Notes: generated from the letters alone by a model not told the origin. A stretch of DNA of 64,000 nucleotides from Candidatus Poribacteria bacterium (GCA_003635265.1 PYIZ01000033.1:165846-229845); one strand, 5' to 3'; counted from the stretch's first letter, positions 24,467-34,209 are shown. Translations and numbers: made by a program.

Positions 24467-27400
24467 GTGCGTAAAATTGAACCGATTCTCGGGCTAATCA
24501 TTGTTTTTTCATGTATGTGTGGTGTGCTCTATGAAGTGATTTGGGCGCGCCAGCTAATCCTATTTTTCGGGAGTCCGGTGTTTGCTGTAAGCGCCATATT
24601 GAGTGCGCTGGCAGGGGGCCTGGGACTTGGCAGCTTTTGCTTTCGGCGTTTGGCAGATAGAGAGCAGCGACCATTGCGCGTGTATGCGCTTCTCGGAGTG
24701 GGACTCGGGATCTTTGCGCTCATCTTCCCGACCCTGTTGGATATTCTTAACGCTATCTGCGTTCTCCTCTATCGTGGACTGGGTGCGGGATTCTATTTCC
24801 TTTCGTGGATTCGGTTTATCCTGTCGTTTGCCGTACTATTGGTTCCGTCAATGTTGATCGGAGGCGCGTTACTCCTACTCGGTAGGTGTGCCAAGGAAAG
24901 ATGTGCAGGATTCACGGTGGATCGCCTTTTTACAATCGGTACACTTGCTGCGGGCGTTGGTTGTGTTGCCGCTGGATTTTTCCTCATCCAGCTTCTAGGT
25001 TTTCAGACTTCAGTTTACTTGGGTGTGGCGATTAACTTAGTTCTGGCGGGGGTTGCTTTCGGGGCAGACCGTTCATGGTCTGAGACCTCTGTGGACCAGC
25101 TGCAGGACGTAGACGACGGATCCGGTGTATCTCCAACGGGGGAAATGGAGCGACCGCATTTATGGATATTTGCCGTCTCCGGCTTCTGTGCGATGGCTTA
25201 TGTGGTCCTCTGGGCACGGATCCTAATTCCGTTTCTTGGCAGTCCGGGTTATGCGTTTTCGGTTACGCTGACCGTCCTACTTCTCGGCATTGCCGTTGGG
25301 AGTTTTCTATTCGCAGCGATAGCACGTCGGATTCAATGGTGCGTAAATCTCTTCGGATTGGTGCAGATTGGACTAGGGCTATCCGTTATTGCACTGATAC
25401 CGGCTTTCGGAAACCTGTATGGAATCAGCAGGGGATTGCAAGCTGCCTTCGGGGTTGGACGTTTTTGGGAATTTTTTGCTGGCATCATACTGATGATTGT
25501 GCCTGTTATTTTGATCGGAGCGAGTTTTCCGTTGGGTAGGCGAATTTGCGTTGATGCAAAATCACAATCAGCGGTCTCCCTTTTCACCACAATCGGTGCA
25601 CTCCTCGGATCTTTGTGTATAGGGTTTATCCTTATTCCGCTGGTTGGGATGCGTCTGAGCCTTCTCTTGATCGCCGGGTTGAATGCGGTGGTGGGATGTA
25701 TCTTGATTCTTCGGAACGCGGAGAAATCACAGCTTATCAGCGGTACTGCAATTGGCGGAACCATCCTGACCGGTGGGGTTGGACTGATACTGTTGCTATG
25801 GGGAAATTCACCTCCCTTTCTGAAGAATGGAACCTTTTGGACACAGCGCGTAAACGATACATTGGTCGAGCATACCGAAACTGTTGATGCGAATATCGCT
25901 ACCTTTATGGATGACCAAGGTATCCATCGGATCTATGTTGACAATGACGAAATCGTTGAGGGCTCCCGTCTGGGATCTGCATCGCATCGTATCATCGCTC
26001 ATCTGCCGCTCCTGCTGCATCCGAACCCTGAACGTGGGCTTGTCCTCGGATTTGGGATGGGAATTACTGTCCATACGATGACACAGCACGATGTGCGCGT
26101 AAAAACCGTCGAAAATCCGAAGGGACTCATCGAAACAGCGCGGAAACATTTTACCAACGTAAACCATAATGTACTTGACAGTGCCTTGTTCAATCACATG
26201 ATTAATGATGAGCGGAATTATGTGTCGATGACCCCAAAACGATACGACGTGATTTCCATAGGTTCCTTTCATCCATTGGTGAGTTTGAAGGGATCCAATC
26301 TTTATACCGCAGATTTCTACCGGTGGTGCAAGCGTATTCTCACAGAAGATGGTATAATATGCCAATGGGTGCCACTCAAGCGACTGCCAGAAACACATCT
26401 GAAGATGATTGTGAGAACCTTCACTGAGGTGTTTCCAAACGCAACACTATGGTATAAATACACGCCAGACTTTGCCATCCTTGTTGGTACGCCAGAACGG
26501 CTCAAGATAAATTATCAGCGTCTTATGGAAAGGGCACAGATGCCGCGGGTTTACGAGGCACTAGCAAGTGACGACCTCGATGGCATATCCCTCCTCGATT
26601 CGTTCATGATGGGTGAGGAGGCGGTGCGAGCGTATGCCGGCGATGGTCCAGTCCATACAGACAATCACCCACAGTTGGAATTTTTTCAGCCTAGTACGCT
26701 TGTGAACACAGCTCATAAAAACATTGCGGGGCTAGCGAGGTATCGTGAACGCTCCACTCCTTACTTGGCAAATTACGGTCGCACCATGAGCGATAAGATC
26801 GAGGTACGGAAGCGAATTGATCTCTACTTTGATGCGACGCAGAAGTTGATCGAAGGACAGATTGAATATGCTAAGGGAGATTATGAGAGGGCTGTTGGCA
26901 TCTTGAATCAAGCGGTAGCCATTAATCCGGATGATTTTACGATTCGAAACAATCTTGGGGCTGCGGTAGCGTTGGTAAACAAAGATTATCAAGAAGAACT
27001 CAAGCAGACTGAAAAGGTGCTCAAGCAGGCACTACAAAGCAATCCCCGCGATGTTCAAAAACAGGTTGAACTGGGCATCACTTATGAACTTCAGGGGGAA
27101 TTGGCAAAATCAGCGGACGCCTTTGAAGAAGCGCTTAAATATGCCCCGGATCGCCTAGAGCTATATTCATTGCTCGGACCGATCTATGAACGTCAGGAAC
27201 GATACGACGAAGCGTTACGCACGTACCAGAGGCTTGAGAAATTAGACCCGAATTTGCCCGCTATCATCTTCGGGGCTATGGCGTCGATTTATCATTTTCA
27301 TAAGCGGCTGCTTCCTGAAGCGCTCCAATACGCGCAGAAGGCGTTGGAGGCGGATGCAAATTCTTGGCGTGTGCATAACCTCCTAGGGGTTATCTATACG

Positions 27401-27625
27401 GATAAGAAGGAATTTGGACAAGCGATTAATGCTTTCAAAGCTGCGATGCAACTTGCGCCGAATGAACCGATGTCGCACAGCGACTTGGCGAAAGTATACC
27501 TTGCACAAGGCAGATACGATGAGGCGTTGGAATCGGCGAACACAGCAATACGTCTTGCACCACGCGATCCATATTTTCAGGAGCAGCGCCGTCAAATCGA
27601 AGCGGCAATGACAAGGCAGAGGTAG
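24467..27625 (+). CDS. fused polytopic membrane protein - spermidine-synthase-like fold - TPR repeats
   Basis: 1052 residues from a GTG behind GGGAG; another GTG eight codons upstream is possible. Residues 1-450 hold about a dozen membrane helices in two related halves: the segment around VIWARQLILFFGSP recurs as VLWARILIPFLGSP. Residues about 460-760 form a spermidine-synthase-like Rossmann fold with GFGMG (528-532). The catalytic Asp position of true synthases (VDSSDP) reads ISIGSFHP (596-603), so aminopropyl transfer is unlikely. Residues about 800-1050 are TPR repeats ending near the C-terminus. Function unknown; a membrane scaffold is plausible. Such fusions occur in several environmental phyla. 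Confidence 0.82.
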   Translation: MRKIEPILGLIIVFSCMCGVLYEVIWARQLILFFGSPVFAVSAILSALAGGLGLGSFCFRRLADREQRPLRVYALLGVGLGIFALIFPTLLDILNAICVLLYRGLGAGFYFLSWIRFILSFAVLLVPSMLIGGALLLLGRCAKERCAGFTVDRLFTIGTLAAGVGCVAAGFFLIQLLGFQTSVYLGVAINLVLAGVAFGADRSWSETSVDQLQDVDDGSGVSPTGEMERPHLWIFAVSGFCAMAYVVLWARILIPFLGSPGYAFSVTLTVLLLGIAVGSFLFAAIARRIQWCVNLFGLVQIGLGLSVIALIPAFGNLYGISRGLQAAFGVGRFWEFFAGIILMIVPVILIGASFPLGRRICVDAKSQSAVSLFTTIGALLGSLCIGFILIPLVGMRLSLLLIAGLNAVVGCILILRNAEKSQLISGTAIGGTILTGGVGLILLLWGNSPPFLKNGTFWTQRVNDTLVEHTETVDANIATFMDDQGIHRIYVDNDEIVEGSRLGSASHRIIAHLPLLLHPNPERGLVLGFGMGITVHTMTQHDVRVKTVENPKGLIETARKHFTNVNHNVLDSALFNHMINDERNYVSMTPKRYDVISIGSFHPLVSLKGSNLYTADFYRWCKRILTEDGIICQWVPLKRLPETHLKMIVRTFTEVFPNATLWYKYTPDFAILVGTPERLKINYQRLMERAQMPRVYEALASDDLDGISLLDSFMMGEEAVRAYAGDGPVHTDNHPQLEFFQPSTLVNTAHKNIAGLARYRERSTPYLANYGRTMSDKIEVRKRIDLYFDATQKLIEGQIEYAKGDYERAVGILNQAVAINPDDFTIRNNLGAAVALVNKDYQEELKQTEKVLKQALQSNPRDVQKQVELGITYELQGELAKSADAFEEALKYAPDRLELYSLLGPIYERQERYDEALRTYQRLEKLDPNLPAIIFGAMASIYHFHKRLLPEALQYAQKALEADANSWRVHNLLGVIYTDKKEFGQAINAFKAAMQLAPNEPMSHSDLAKVYLAQGRYDEALESANTAIRLAPRDPYFQEQRRQIEAAMTRQR

Positions 27626-27759
27626 GGAGCGTACCTTCCAAATCGCGATAAATAACTGGACAAGAGGTATCAGGATAAGTCGAAGAAAAGGGAGCGATAG
27701 CGGTTAAAGAAGTAACAAAACATAATCGGACACTTGATAAAAGGGGTAATCGATAGAAA

Positions 27760-29025
27760 ATGCAGATTCAATCACCAAAAGGGACGAGAGACATTCTCCC
27801 TTCAGAAGTTCAAATATGGCAATGGGTCGAAGAGACCGCACGGTCTGTTTTTGGCACTTACGGGTATCAGGAGATCCGTACACCGATTTTTGAAAGTACA
27901 GATCTTTTTGTGCGTGGGGTCGGTGATACCACTGACATCGTTGAAAAAGAGATGTACACGTTCAATGACCGGGGCAACCGAAGCGTCTCATTGCGTCCGG
28001 AGGGTACCGCATCAGTGGTGCGTGCCATGCTCCAAAATCGTTTGATGGACGGTGCGAGCGTCCTAAAATTTTATTATATCGGTCAGATGTTCCGCTATGA
28101 CCGTCCACAGGCGGGACGGTATCGAGAATTTTGGCAGGTCGGCATTGAGGCATTTGGAGCCGATTCACCCGCAATCGACGCAGAGATTATCGCAGCGGGA
28201 CACCAATTTTTCTCAACACTCGGAATCAAAGATCTCACATTGCACCTCAACAGCATCGGTGATCCGGCTTGTCGTCCAAAGTATGTTGAGGATTTGACAG
28301 CGTATGCGAAGGCGCATCTTGACGAACTGTGTGGAAAATGTTATGCGCGGCACGAACGGAATCCAATGCGGATCTTGGATTGCAAAGAGAGCGGGTGTCG
28401 TGCCGTTGTGGCTAACGCACCACTTCTGTCTAATTACCTGTGCGATCCCTGTCGTGAGAACTTCGATATGGTGAAGTGCTATCTCGACGGACTCGAAATT
28501 GATTATCACGAAGACCCATACATCGTCAGGGGACTGGATTACTATTCCCGCACCGCATTTGAATTTACGGCGGGCGGACTCGGTGCACAGAACGCAATCG
28601 GCGGTGGTGGTCGGTATGACTATTTGGCAGAAGAAATTGGAGGCGCATCAACCCCCGGCATTGGATTCGCACTCGGCATGGATCGGATCATCATTGCCTT
28701 GGACGCCCAAGATGTTGCGGTGCCAACCTCGGCACCAGTGGATGTCTACCTCTCTGTGTTAGGCGACGCAGCGATGCCTATAGCGCTGAAATTGGCGCAA
28801 GATCTTCGTGAGAATGGGATCAAAACTGACCTTGAGTTCAAGGGGCGGGGCTTGCGTGCGCAGATGAGGACTGCAAACAAACTGAACGCACAATATGTTG
28901 TCATGATCGGCGAAGATGAGATCAACAGTGCCGCTGCAACAGTGCGGGATATGGGTAGCGGCGATCAACAATCGGTTGCATTTGAACAGTTGCCAGAAGT
29001 GATGCGTGAAAAAATTGATCGATAG
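27760..29025 (+). CDS. hisS: histidyl-tRNA synthetase
   Basis: 421 residues, normal length. Class II motifs are visible: SLRPEGTASVVRA (motif 2 area), the HisA/HisB-type segments RGLDYYSRTAFEF and GGGRYDYLAEEIGG, and motif 3 in TPGIGFALGMDRI. The C-terminal anticodon-binding domain starts near VDVYLSVLG. It charges tRNA-His. It stands immediately upstream of aspS, a common bacterial pair; the upstream spacer holds AAAGAAGTAACAAAA but no clear promoter. Confidence 0.97.
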   Translation: MQIQSPKGTRDILPSEVQIWQWVEETARSVFGTYGYQEIRTPIFESTDLFVRGVGDTTDIVEKEMYTFNDRGNRSVSLRPEGTASVVRAMLQNRLMDGASVLKFYYIGQMFRYDRPQAGRYREFWQVGIEAFGADSPAIDAEIIAAGHQFFSTLGIKDLTLHLNSIGDPACRPKYVEDLTAYAKAHLDELCGKCYARHERNPMRILDCKESGCRAVVANAPLLSNYLCDPCRENFDMVKCYLDGLEIDYHEDPYIVRGLDYYSRTAFEFTAGGLGAQNAIGGGGRYDYLAEEIGGASTPGIGFALGMDRIIIALDAQDVAVPTSAPVDVYLSVLGDAAMPIALKLAQDLRENGIKTDLEFKGRGLRAQMRTANKLNAQYVVMIGEDEINSAAATVRDMGSGDQQSVAFEQLPEVMREKIDR

Positions 29026-29062
29026 AACATGCTCAATCAAGCGTATTACCTTGAGGAGCCTG

Positions 29063-29085
29063 TAGGTCGAGATTCATATCTCGAC
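29063..29085. repeat. GTAGG-flanked palindrome between hisS and aspS
   Basis: GTCGAGAT (29066-29073) pairs perfectly with ATCTCGAC (29078-29085) around TCAT. The bases TGTAGG directly precede it, as at the palindromes near 6078 and 47473, so it probably belongs to the same dispersed family. It is in the 159-base leader of aspS but has no T-run and does not look like a T-box. Confidence 0.7.
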
Positions 29086-29184
29086 ACCCGACTGTCAATA
29101 GACCCTAGAACGCCATCAGTCAAGCATACCACCTTGAGGACTACGATTGTATCTTTTATTAATTGTAAGGAGAGAATTATAGCA

Positions 29185-30960
29185 ATGCCTGAAATGAAAA
29201 GGACACACTATTGCGGAGAACTACGGCTCGCTGATGCCGGTAAGTCGGCGCGACTCACCGGTTGGGTAGCCCGCCGCCGAGATCACGGCGGCGTCATTTT
29301 TGTGGATTTACGTGATCGAACTGGGATCACGCAGGTGGTCTTTGATCCGATAATTGACCCTGAAGCACATAGGGCTGCACACGCGATTCGTAACGAATTT
29401 GTGCTAAGTGTCAGTGGAAAGGTGCGGGAGCGGGGAGAGGGCCTGACTAACCCCAACCTCCTTACCGGCGAGATTGAACTGGCGACGGATGAGTTGGAAA
29501 TTCTAAATGTTGCAAGGACGCCGCCATTTGCTGTCGAGGACGATATCGATACCGCGGAAGATGTGCGTATGCAATACCGATACGTTGACCTCCGCCGTCC
29601 AAAAATGCAAAAGATGCTACAAATTCGCCACAAAGCAACCCTCGCTGCCCGGAGATATATGGACGAACAAGGCTTCCTTGAGATTGAGACGCCAATCTTA
29701 ATGAACAGTACGCCAGAGGGGGCGCGTGATTTTCTGGTGCCAAGCCGGCTCAACCCCGGCAAATTCTATGCCTTGCCACAGTCACCGCAGCAGTTCAAGC
29801 AACTATCAATGATGAGTGGTATAGATCGTTATTTCCAAATCGCGCGTTGTTTCCGTGACGAAGATACCCGCGCAAATCGACTTCTTGAATTAACGCAGCT
29901 TGATATCGAAATGTCCTTCGCAACCCGAGAAGATGTCATGGAAGTGACGGAAGGATTATTCAAGAGAATCTTTGAGGAAGCGGTTGGCATTTCCATCCCT
30001 ACACCGCTCCGCCGTATGCCTTACAGTGAGGCAATGGAACGGTACGGCACCGATAAGCCAGATACACGCTTCGGGCTGGAACTCTTCGATCTCTCAGATC
30101 TGGTGGCGGACTGTGATTTCAAAGTGTTTACGGGTGCCTTGGCAAACGATGGGCTGGTAAAAGGATTAGCTATTCCCGGCGGAGCATCACTCTCTCGCAG
30201 AGAGATAGATGATCTCACAGACTTTGTTGCCATCTATAGAGCGAAAGGGTTGGCGTGGATCAAGGTAACAGAGGAAGGCGCTTTTGAATCAAGTATCGTC
30301 AAATTTTTCAGCGAAGATACCCTCAAGGCAGTTAGCGAGCGGATGGATGCACAGCCGGGCGATCTAATGGTGTTTGTGGCTGACAAACCGCAGATTGTCG
30401 CGGATGCACTTGCAAACCTGCGCCTACATCTCGGCGAAAAACTTGAATTGATTGATTATGATCGCTTTGATTTCTTGTGGATTATCGATTTTCCCCTGTT
30501 CTTCTGGGATGAAGAGGAGAATCGCTATGAACCTTCTCAACACCTTTTCACAATGATGCCCGAGGAAGATATTCCGCTGCTGGATATCGATCCGGGGAAG
30601 GCGAGAGGTCTACAATACGACCTAATTATCAACGGAGAAGAGTGCGCCGGGGGTAGCATCAGAATTCACCAATGGGAACTCCAACAGAAGATATTTGAAA
30701 TCATGAAGATCAAAACTCAGGAAGTGACCGAACGATTTGGGTACTTCGTTGAAGCGTTGCAATATGGAACACCGCCGCATGGCGGTATTGCTTCAGGGTT
30801 AGATCGGATGATGATGCTGATGACCGGCGAAAAAAATATCCGTGAAGTCACCGCGTTTCCGAAGACACAGAACGGATTGTGTCTGCTCACCGTTGCGCCT
30901 TCTGAAGTCGATGACGAACAACTTGAGGAATTGTCGATCCGAGTTGATGCGGTTGAGTAA
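29185..30960 (+). CDS. aspS: aspartyl-tRNA synthetase (bacterial type with GAD insert)
   Basis: 591 residues from the ATG behind AGGAGA; the upstream 52 in-frame codons include the palindromic repeat and are not conserved-looking. The N-terminal OB fold (RLTGWVARRRDHGG) binds the anticodon. Class II motifs follow: YRYVDLRRP, FRDEDTRANRLLELTQLDIE and the motif 3 PPHGGIASGLDRMMML. The long insert between motifs 2 and 3 is the bacterial GAD domain. The usual HHPFT segment reads SQHLFT, a mild deviation. Charges tRNA-Asp. Confidence 0.96.
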   Translation: MPEMKRTHYCGELRLADAGKSARLTGWVARRRDHGGVIFVDLRDRTGITQVVFDPIIDPEAHRAAHAIRNEFVLSVSGKVRERGEGLTNPNLLTGEIELATDELEILNVARTPPFAVEDDIDTAEDVRMQYRYVDLRRPKMQKMLQIRHKATLAARRYMDEQGFLEIETPILMNSTPEGARDFLVPSRLNPGKFYALPQSPQQFKQLSMMSGIDRYFQIARCFRDEDTRANRLLELTQLDIEMSFATREDVMEVTEGLFKRIFEEAVGISIPTPLRRMPYSEAMERYGTDKPDTRFGLELFDLSDLVADCDFKVFTGALANDGLVKGLAIPGGASLSRREIDDLTDFVAIYRAKGLAWIKVTEEGAFESSIVKFFSEDTLKAVSERMDAQPGDLMVFVADKPQIVADALANLRLHLGEKLELIDYDRFDFLWIIDFPLFFWDEEENRYEPSQHLFTMMPEEDIPLLDIDPGKARGLQYDLIINGEECAGGSIRIHQWELQQKIFEIMKIKTQEVTERFGYFVEALQYGTPPHGGIASGLDRMMMLMTGEKNIREVTAFPKTQNGLCLLTVAPSEVDDEQLEELSIRVDAVE

Positions 30961-31078
30961 TAATCAGATTTCTAGGGGCGTTTACGTGGGTCTTGGTTCC
31001 ATCCAACTAGCTGTTTCGCGAAACTCCTTTCGAATACCCCACGTTTCAATATAGGGACTTTTGTTTCCAGACAGAGAT

Positions 31079-31114
31079 ACAGGGGTCATGCTGCCCCTGT
31101 GTCAAGTTGGACAC
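31079..31114 (+). other. two overlapping hairpins upstream of the nucleotidyltransferase gene
   Basis: ACAGGGG (31079-31085) pairs with CCCCTGT (31094-31100). GTGTC (31099-31103) pairs with GACAC (31110-31114). The arms share bases 31099-31100, so the two stems exclude each other in part. They end 24 bases before the likely start codon. Neither has a T-run. A third perfect dyad, GTTTCGCGAAAC, stands at 31013-31024. Confidence 0.4.
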
Positions 31115-31137
31115 ATGTTTCCCGGCAAAGGGCAAAA

Positions 31138-31986
31138 ATGGAAATGGCTGTAATGAAGGAAGAGATCCATTTCAGTCCAGAAGATCAACAGTTCATTGAC
31201 CGAGCCATAGATTTTTGCCAACGAATGGGTGAACGCGCTGTCCTCATGTTGGTTGGAAGCCGTGCCGCTAATTTTGCCGATGAATGGTCAGATCTCGACC
31301 TATGTATCGTTGGCGATAAGCGGTGTCTTTCCGATGAAGATCGAAGAACGTATGAACAGAGTCAGCAACTTTTCGTCGATCGAGGTGATTATGAAGCCCA
31401 CTGGTCGTTTTTTGATGAAGGTGACTTGCGGGCATGGTTGACGACGTGGCCGAGTGAGATGATGTGGATTATTGCCACCTCGCAGACCCTCTACGGTTGT
31501 TCAACCACCGCTGGAGAACTGAAACGTTGCTTTCACTTATATCCACGAGCGATCGCGGAGAGCAAGCTAAGGTGGATGTTCGGCAAGTATTATTACTCGC
31601 AACGCGGTCCACTGGCTATGGCTGCTCGGAGCCATGTGGAAATGGCGTTTGTTGCGGTTGGAAACGTCACTGAGTACCTATGCAAAATTTGCTGCATTGC
31701 AGAGAGACAACCGTTTCCCTACAGCAAATGGCTGGTTGAAGCAGCTAAACGGACACAACTGGGTGCGATGGTATATCCGTCAATTCAGCGGGCAGTAGAT
31801 GGCACGAAAGAATTTCTCAACCCACCGGCGGATCGTCACTGGCGCGACTGGGTGCCGGTAAAAGAATTGCGGGCGACGTTGCCGATTGTTCAAAACGGGC
31901 TGAAAGAACTGGGTTGGGGTTGCGATTGGATTGACAATCCGGAGAGAGTTTACTTCGAGGAAACGGTGAAACGACCTGAGCCCTGA
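31138..31986 (+). CDS. nucleotidyltransferase-fold protein (aminoglycoside adenylyltransferase-like)
   Basis: 282 residues from the ATG of MEMAVMKEE; a GTG 13 codons upstream lies inside a hairpin. The polymerase-beta nucleotidyltransferase motif is clear: MLVGSRAANFADEWSDLDLCIV, with Gly-Ser and the D-x-D metal pair (Ser-Asp-Leu-Asp). The remainder is helical and resembles the C-terminal domain of antibiotic adenylyltransferases and their housekeeping relatives. It would transfer a nucleotide to a hydroxyl of an unknown small molecule or protein. No resistance genes accompany it. Confidence 0.72.
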   Translation: MEMAVMKEEIHFSPEDQQFIDRAIDFCQRMGERAVLMLVGSRAANFADEWSDLDLCIVGDKRCLSDEDRRTYEQSQQLFVDRGDYEAHWSFFDEGDLRAWLTTWPSEMMWIIATSQTLYGCSTTAGELKRCFHLYPRAIAESKLRWMFGKYYYSQRGPLAMAARSHVEMAFVAVGNVTEYLCKICCIAERQPFPYSKWLVEAAKRTQLGAMVYPSIQRAVDGTKEFLNPPADRHWRDWVPVKELRATLPIVQNGLKELGWGCDWIDNPERVYFEETVKRPEP

Positions 31987-32087
31987 ATATCGACGAACAG
32001 GAATTAGAACGCCAAATGACTGTATCGGGCATGACTCTTGCGCGAGAGACTATACGATTTCTGATGACGACGAAGGAGATTTTTGAA

Positions 32088-33053
32088 ATGGAGAGAGAGC
32101 AGTTGCTCGAAAAACGAATTGCGGTGTTGATGGGTGGAAGATCGGGTGAAAGACAGGTGTCATTGCGATCCGGCGCGCGAATTACCGCCGCACTTCAACG
32201 GCTTGGCGCGGATGTGGTAACAATCGATCCAATTGACCTCGATTGGGTGGACCGGCTGCGCGCTGACTCAATTGAAATTGCATTTCTGGGGGTACATGGC
32301 AAGGGCTGCGAGGATGGGACAATTCAAGGCGTTTTGGAGGCATTTGAATTTAGCTATACGGGTTCCGGAGTGCTCGCAAGTGCGTTGGCGATGAATAAGG
32401 TCATGACCAAGCGGGTGCTTTCCACGCTAGACATTCCAACACCGGACTATTTTGCGATTGACCCGAACCAAGATTTAGATCTGCAATGCGAGGAGGCAAT
32501 CGATCGGTTGGGATTACCGCTTGTGATTAAACCTGCATCGGAGGGATCAAGCATAGGCGTATCGATTATTTCTGAGCTACCCGAGGTCCGGTTGATTGCT
32601 CGTAAAACGCAACATCAGTTCGGAGAAATCCTATTTGAGCGATATATCCGAGGGCAGGAAGTTACGGTCGGATTGTTGGGGATTAATGAAAAGCTCCGTG
32701 CTTTACCCATACTTGAACTCGTTCCCAAACGGGAGTTTTACGACTACGAAGCGAAGTATACCGAGGGCATGACAGAGTTCATTATTCCCGCAAGGTTATC
32801 CGATGCGCTGACCGAGAAGGTACAAGAAATTGCACTTGGGACGCACCAAGCAGTCGGGTGTTGGGGGTACTCAAGAGTGGATATGTTGGTCGATACCGAT
32901 GGACAGCCCTACGTGATGGAAATTAATACACTACCGGGTTTGACTGACCTCAGTGATTTACCAGCACAGGCAGCGGCAGCGGGAATGTCCTATGACGAAT
33001 TGATCTGCGAAATCCTAACAAGTGCGCAAGTTCGCCTGATCGCATCGGATTAA
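32088..33053 (+). CDS. ddl: D-alanine--D-alanine ligase
   Basis: 321 residues from the ATG of MEREQLLEKR behind AAGGAG; the 24 codons upstream in frame have no family match. ATP-grasp enzyme: LMGGRSGERQVSLRSG at the N-terminus, FLGVHGKGCEDGTIQG, the ATP loop PASEGSSIGVS and the metal-binding end VMEINTLPGLTDLS. It joins two D-Ala for peptidoglycan in the cytoplasm, implying a peptidoglycan wall. No mur genes are adjacent. Confidence 0.93.
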   Translation: MEREQLLEKRIAVLMGGRSGERQVSLRSGARITAALQRLGADVVTIDPIDLDWVDRLRADSIEIAFLGVHGKGCEDGTIQGVLEAFEFSYTGSGVLASALAMNKVMTKRVLSTLDIPTPDYFAIDPNQDLDLQCEEAIDRLGLPLVIKPASEGSSIGVSIISELPEVRLIARKTQHQFGEILFERYIRGQEVTVGLLGINEKLRALPILELVPKREFYDYEAKYTEGMTEFIIPARLSDALTEKVQEIALGTHQAVGCWGYSRVDMLVDTDGQPYVMEINTLPGLTDLSDLPAQAAAAGMSYDELICEILTSAQVRLIASD

Positions 33054-33092
33054 TATCGACCTGTTGTCAGTGCTATTCTAATTTCAATTCAC

Positions 33093-34127
33093 CTACGCAG
33101 AGGTCATTTGCGTGGGGATTACATCGGAAGCAACTCCCTGCCGAAACTGAATGGCGGAGTCAATCATCCTAAAGATGTCAAACTGTGGTCGGTAGTCTAT
33201 AAGTTGAGCACCTTTGGTGAGATCAAACTCATAATAAGTCGGTGTGTTTTCTGCCAACTGAACATCGACGTAGTCTACGCCTAATTTTTCCGCGAGATAA
33301 GGCACCGTTTCCTCCCATGTAAAAGGCTTCGGTCCAGCAAGTTGGAAGGTTTCCCCGATCGCCTCCGGTTTGCCGAGCGCGGCTAGGAAACCGATCACAA
33401 TGTCGCGTACATCCGCAATATGTTTCTTATAAGATCTTCCGTTCTCATCTCGCGCGATGAGCAGGCGTTCTCCCGCCTCTCCGAACCCCATTAGTTGTTG
33501 GCGGGTTTCGGCAGCGGCACCTGTAGTTCTGTTTGCGTAGGCATTCTGCCAATTGTCAAGACGAAATTGGGCAAAATTCAAGATCTCATCGCCAGCGGCC
33601 ACGAAGGCAAAACGGAAGATCGAGATCGGCAGTTGATAGCTCCGATAATAGCCACGACACATCTCTTCGCCAAGTACCTTTGAGAGCGCGTACCACCCGC
33701 CCGGCTTCTGGGGCATTGCGTCTTCGCGGATGGATTCGGACAGACCGCCGGGAGGGTATTTCTGGTAGGTCGCATCGGTGCTTGCAAAGAAAAAGTGTTT
33801 GAGGTTATCCACATTTTCACGGGCGGCTTCCAGCATGTTAAACGTGCCGCGCGCATTGATTTCGAAATAGTCTTCGTTGGAGAAAGGACCCCCACCTTGA
33901 AATGCCGCTCCCAGATGACAGATCGCTTCTACCCCATCGACTGCTCTGTTTACATCCGCAGGATTGACTAAACTCCCCTCAATCAATTCAACGGGAAGCC
34001 CCTCAAACTTTTCCAGCCGCGAATCCTTTTCCCAAACCAATCCGCGCACTTCATGTCCTTCATCAACGAGTACTTTGGCAAGATTGGCACCGATTCTGCC
34101 GGATATACCGGTAACAAGAATCTTCAT
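33093..34127 (-). CDS. NAD-dependent epimerase/dehydratase (extended SDR)
   Basis: 344 residues with a TAGGAG ribosome site. TGISGRIGANLAKVL gives the NAD loop, AICHLGAAFQGGG the fourth strand, and Tyr-x3-Lys is in WYALSKVLGEEMCRG. C-terminal part is the sugar-nucleotide-binding half. It probably acts on a nucleotide sugar or a free sugar; no partner genes identify which. Convergent with ddl and divergent from the SpoIIE-type phosphatase gene. Confidence 0.85.
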   Translation of the reverse strand: MKILVTGISGRIGANLAKVLVDEGHEVRGLVWEKDSRLEKFEGLPVELIEGSLVNPADVNRAVDGVEAICHLGAAFQGGGPFSNEDYFEINARGTFNMLEAARENVDNLKHFFFASTDATYQKYPPGGLSESIREDAMPQKPGGWYALSKVLGEEMCRGYYRSYQLPISIFRFAFVAAGDEILNFAQFRLDNWQNAYANRTTGAAAETRQQLMGFGEAGERLLIARDENGRSYKKHIADVRDIVIGFLAALGKPEAIGETFQLAGPKPFTWEETVPYLAEKLGVDYVDVQLAENTPTYYEFDLTKGAQLIDYRPQFDIFRMIDSAIQFRQGVASDVIPTQMTSA

Positions 34128-34180
34128 AAAAAATATCTCCTAATTTAGTTGTAAACTCGGTCAATTTTTTATTTGTGATT

Positions 34181-34209
34181 TTGACCTTATTTTGTTATCA
34201 TGTTGTTAT
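34181..34209 (+). promoter_or_regulatory. candidate promoter for the SpoIIE-type phosphatase gene
   Basis: TTGACC (34181-34186), 17 bases, TGTTAT (34204-34209). The -35 box is near consensus and the -10 matches at four of six positions. It lies 82 bases ahead of the chosen start at 34291. Confidence 0.35.

Noticed and set aside
24467..27625. Polyamine synthesis by the spermidine-synthase-like protein
   Set aside because: The catalytic Asp segment is replaced by ISIGSFHP; only the fold is retained.
29029..29184. An N-terminal extension of 52 codons on aspartyl-tRNA synthetase
   Set aside because: The stretch contains the palindromic repeat at 29063-29085 and has no family counterpart; the ATG at 29185 has AGGAGA upstream and gives the standard protein.
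30961..31078. A terminator for aspS
   Set aside because: Several dyads are present (GTTTCGCGAAAC; ACGTGGG/CCCACGT) but none is followed by a T-run on the coding strand.
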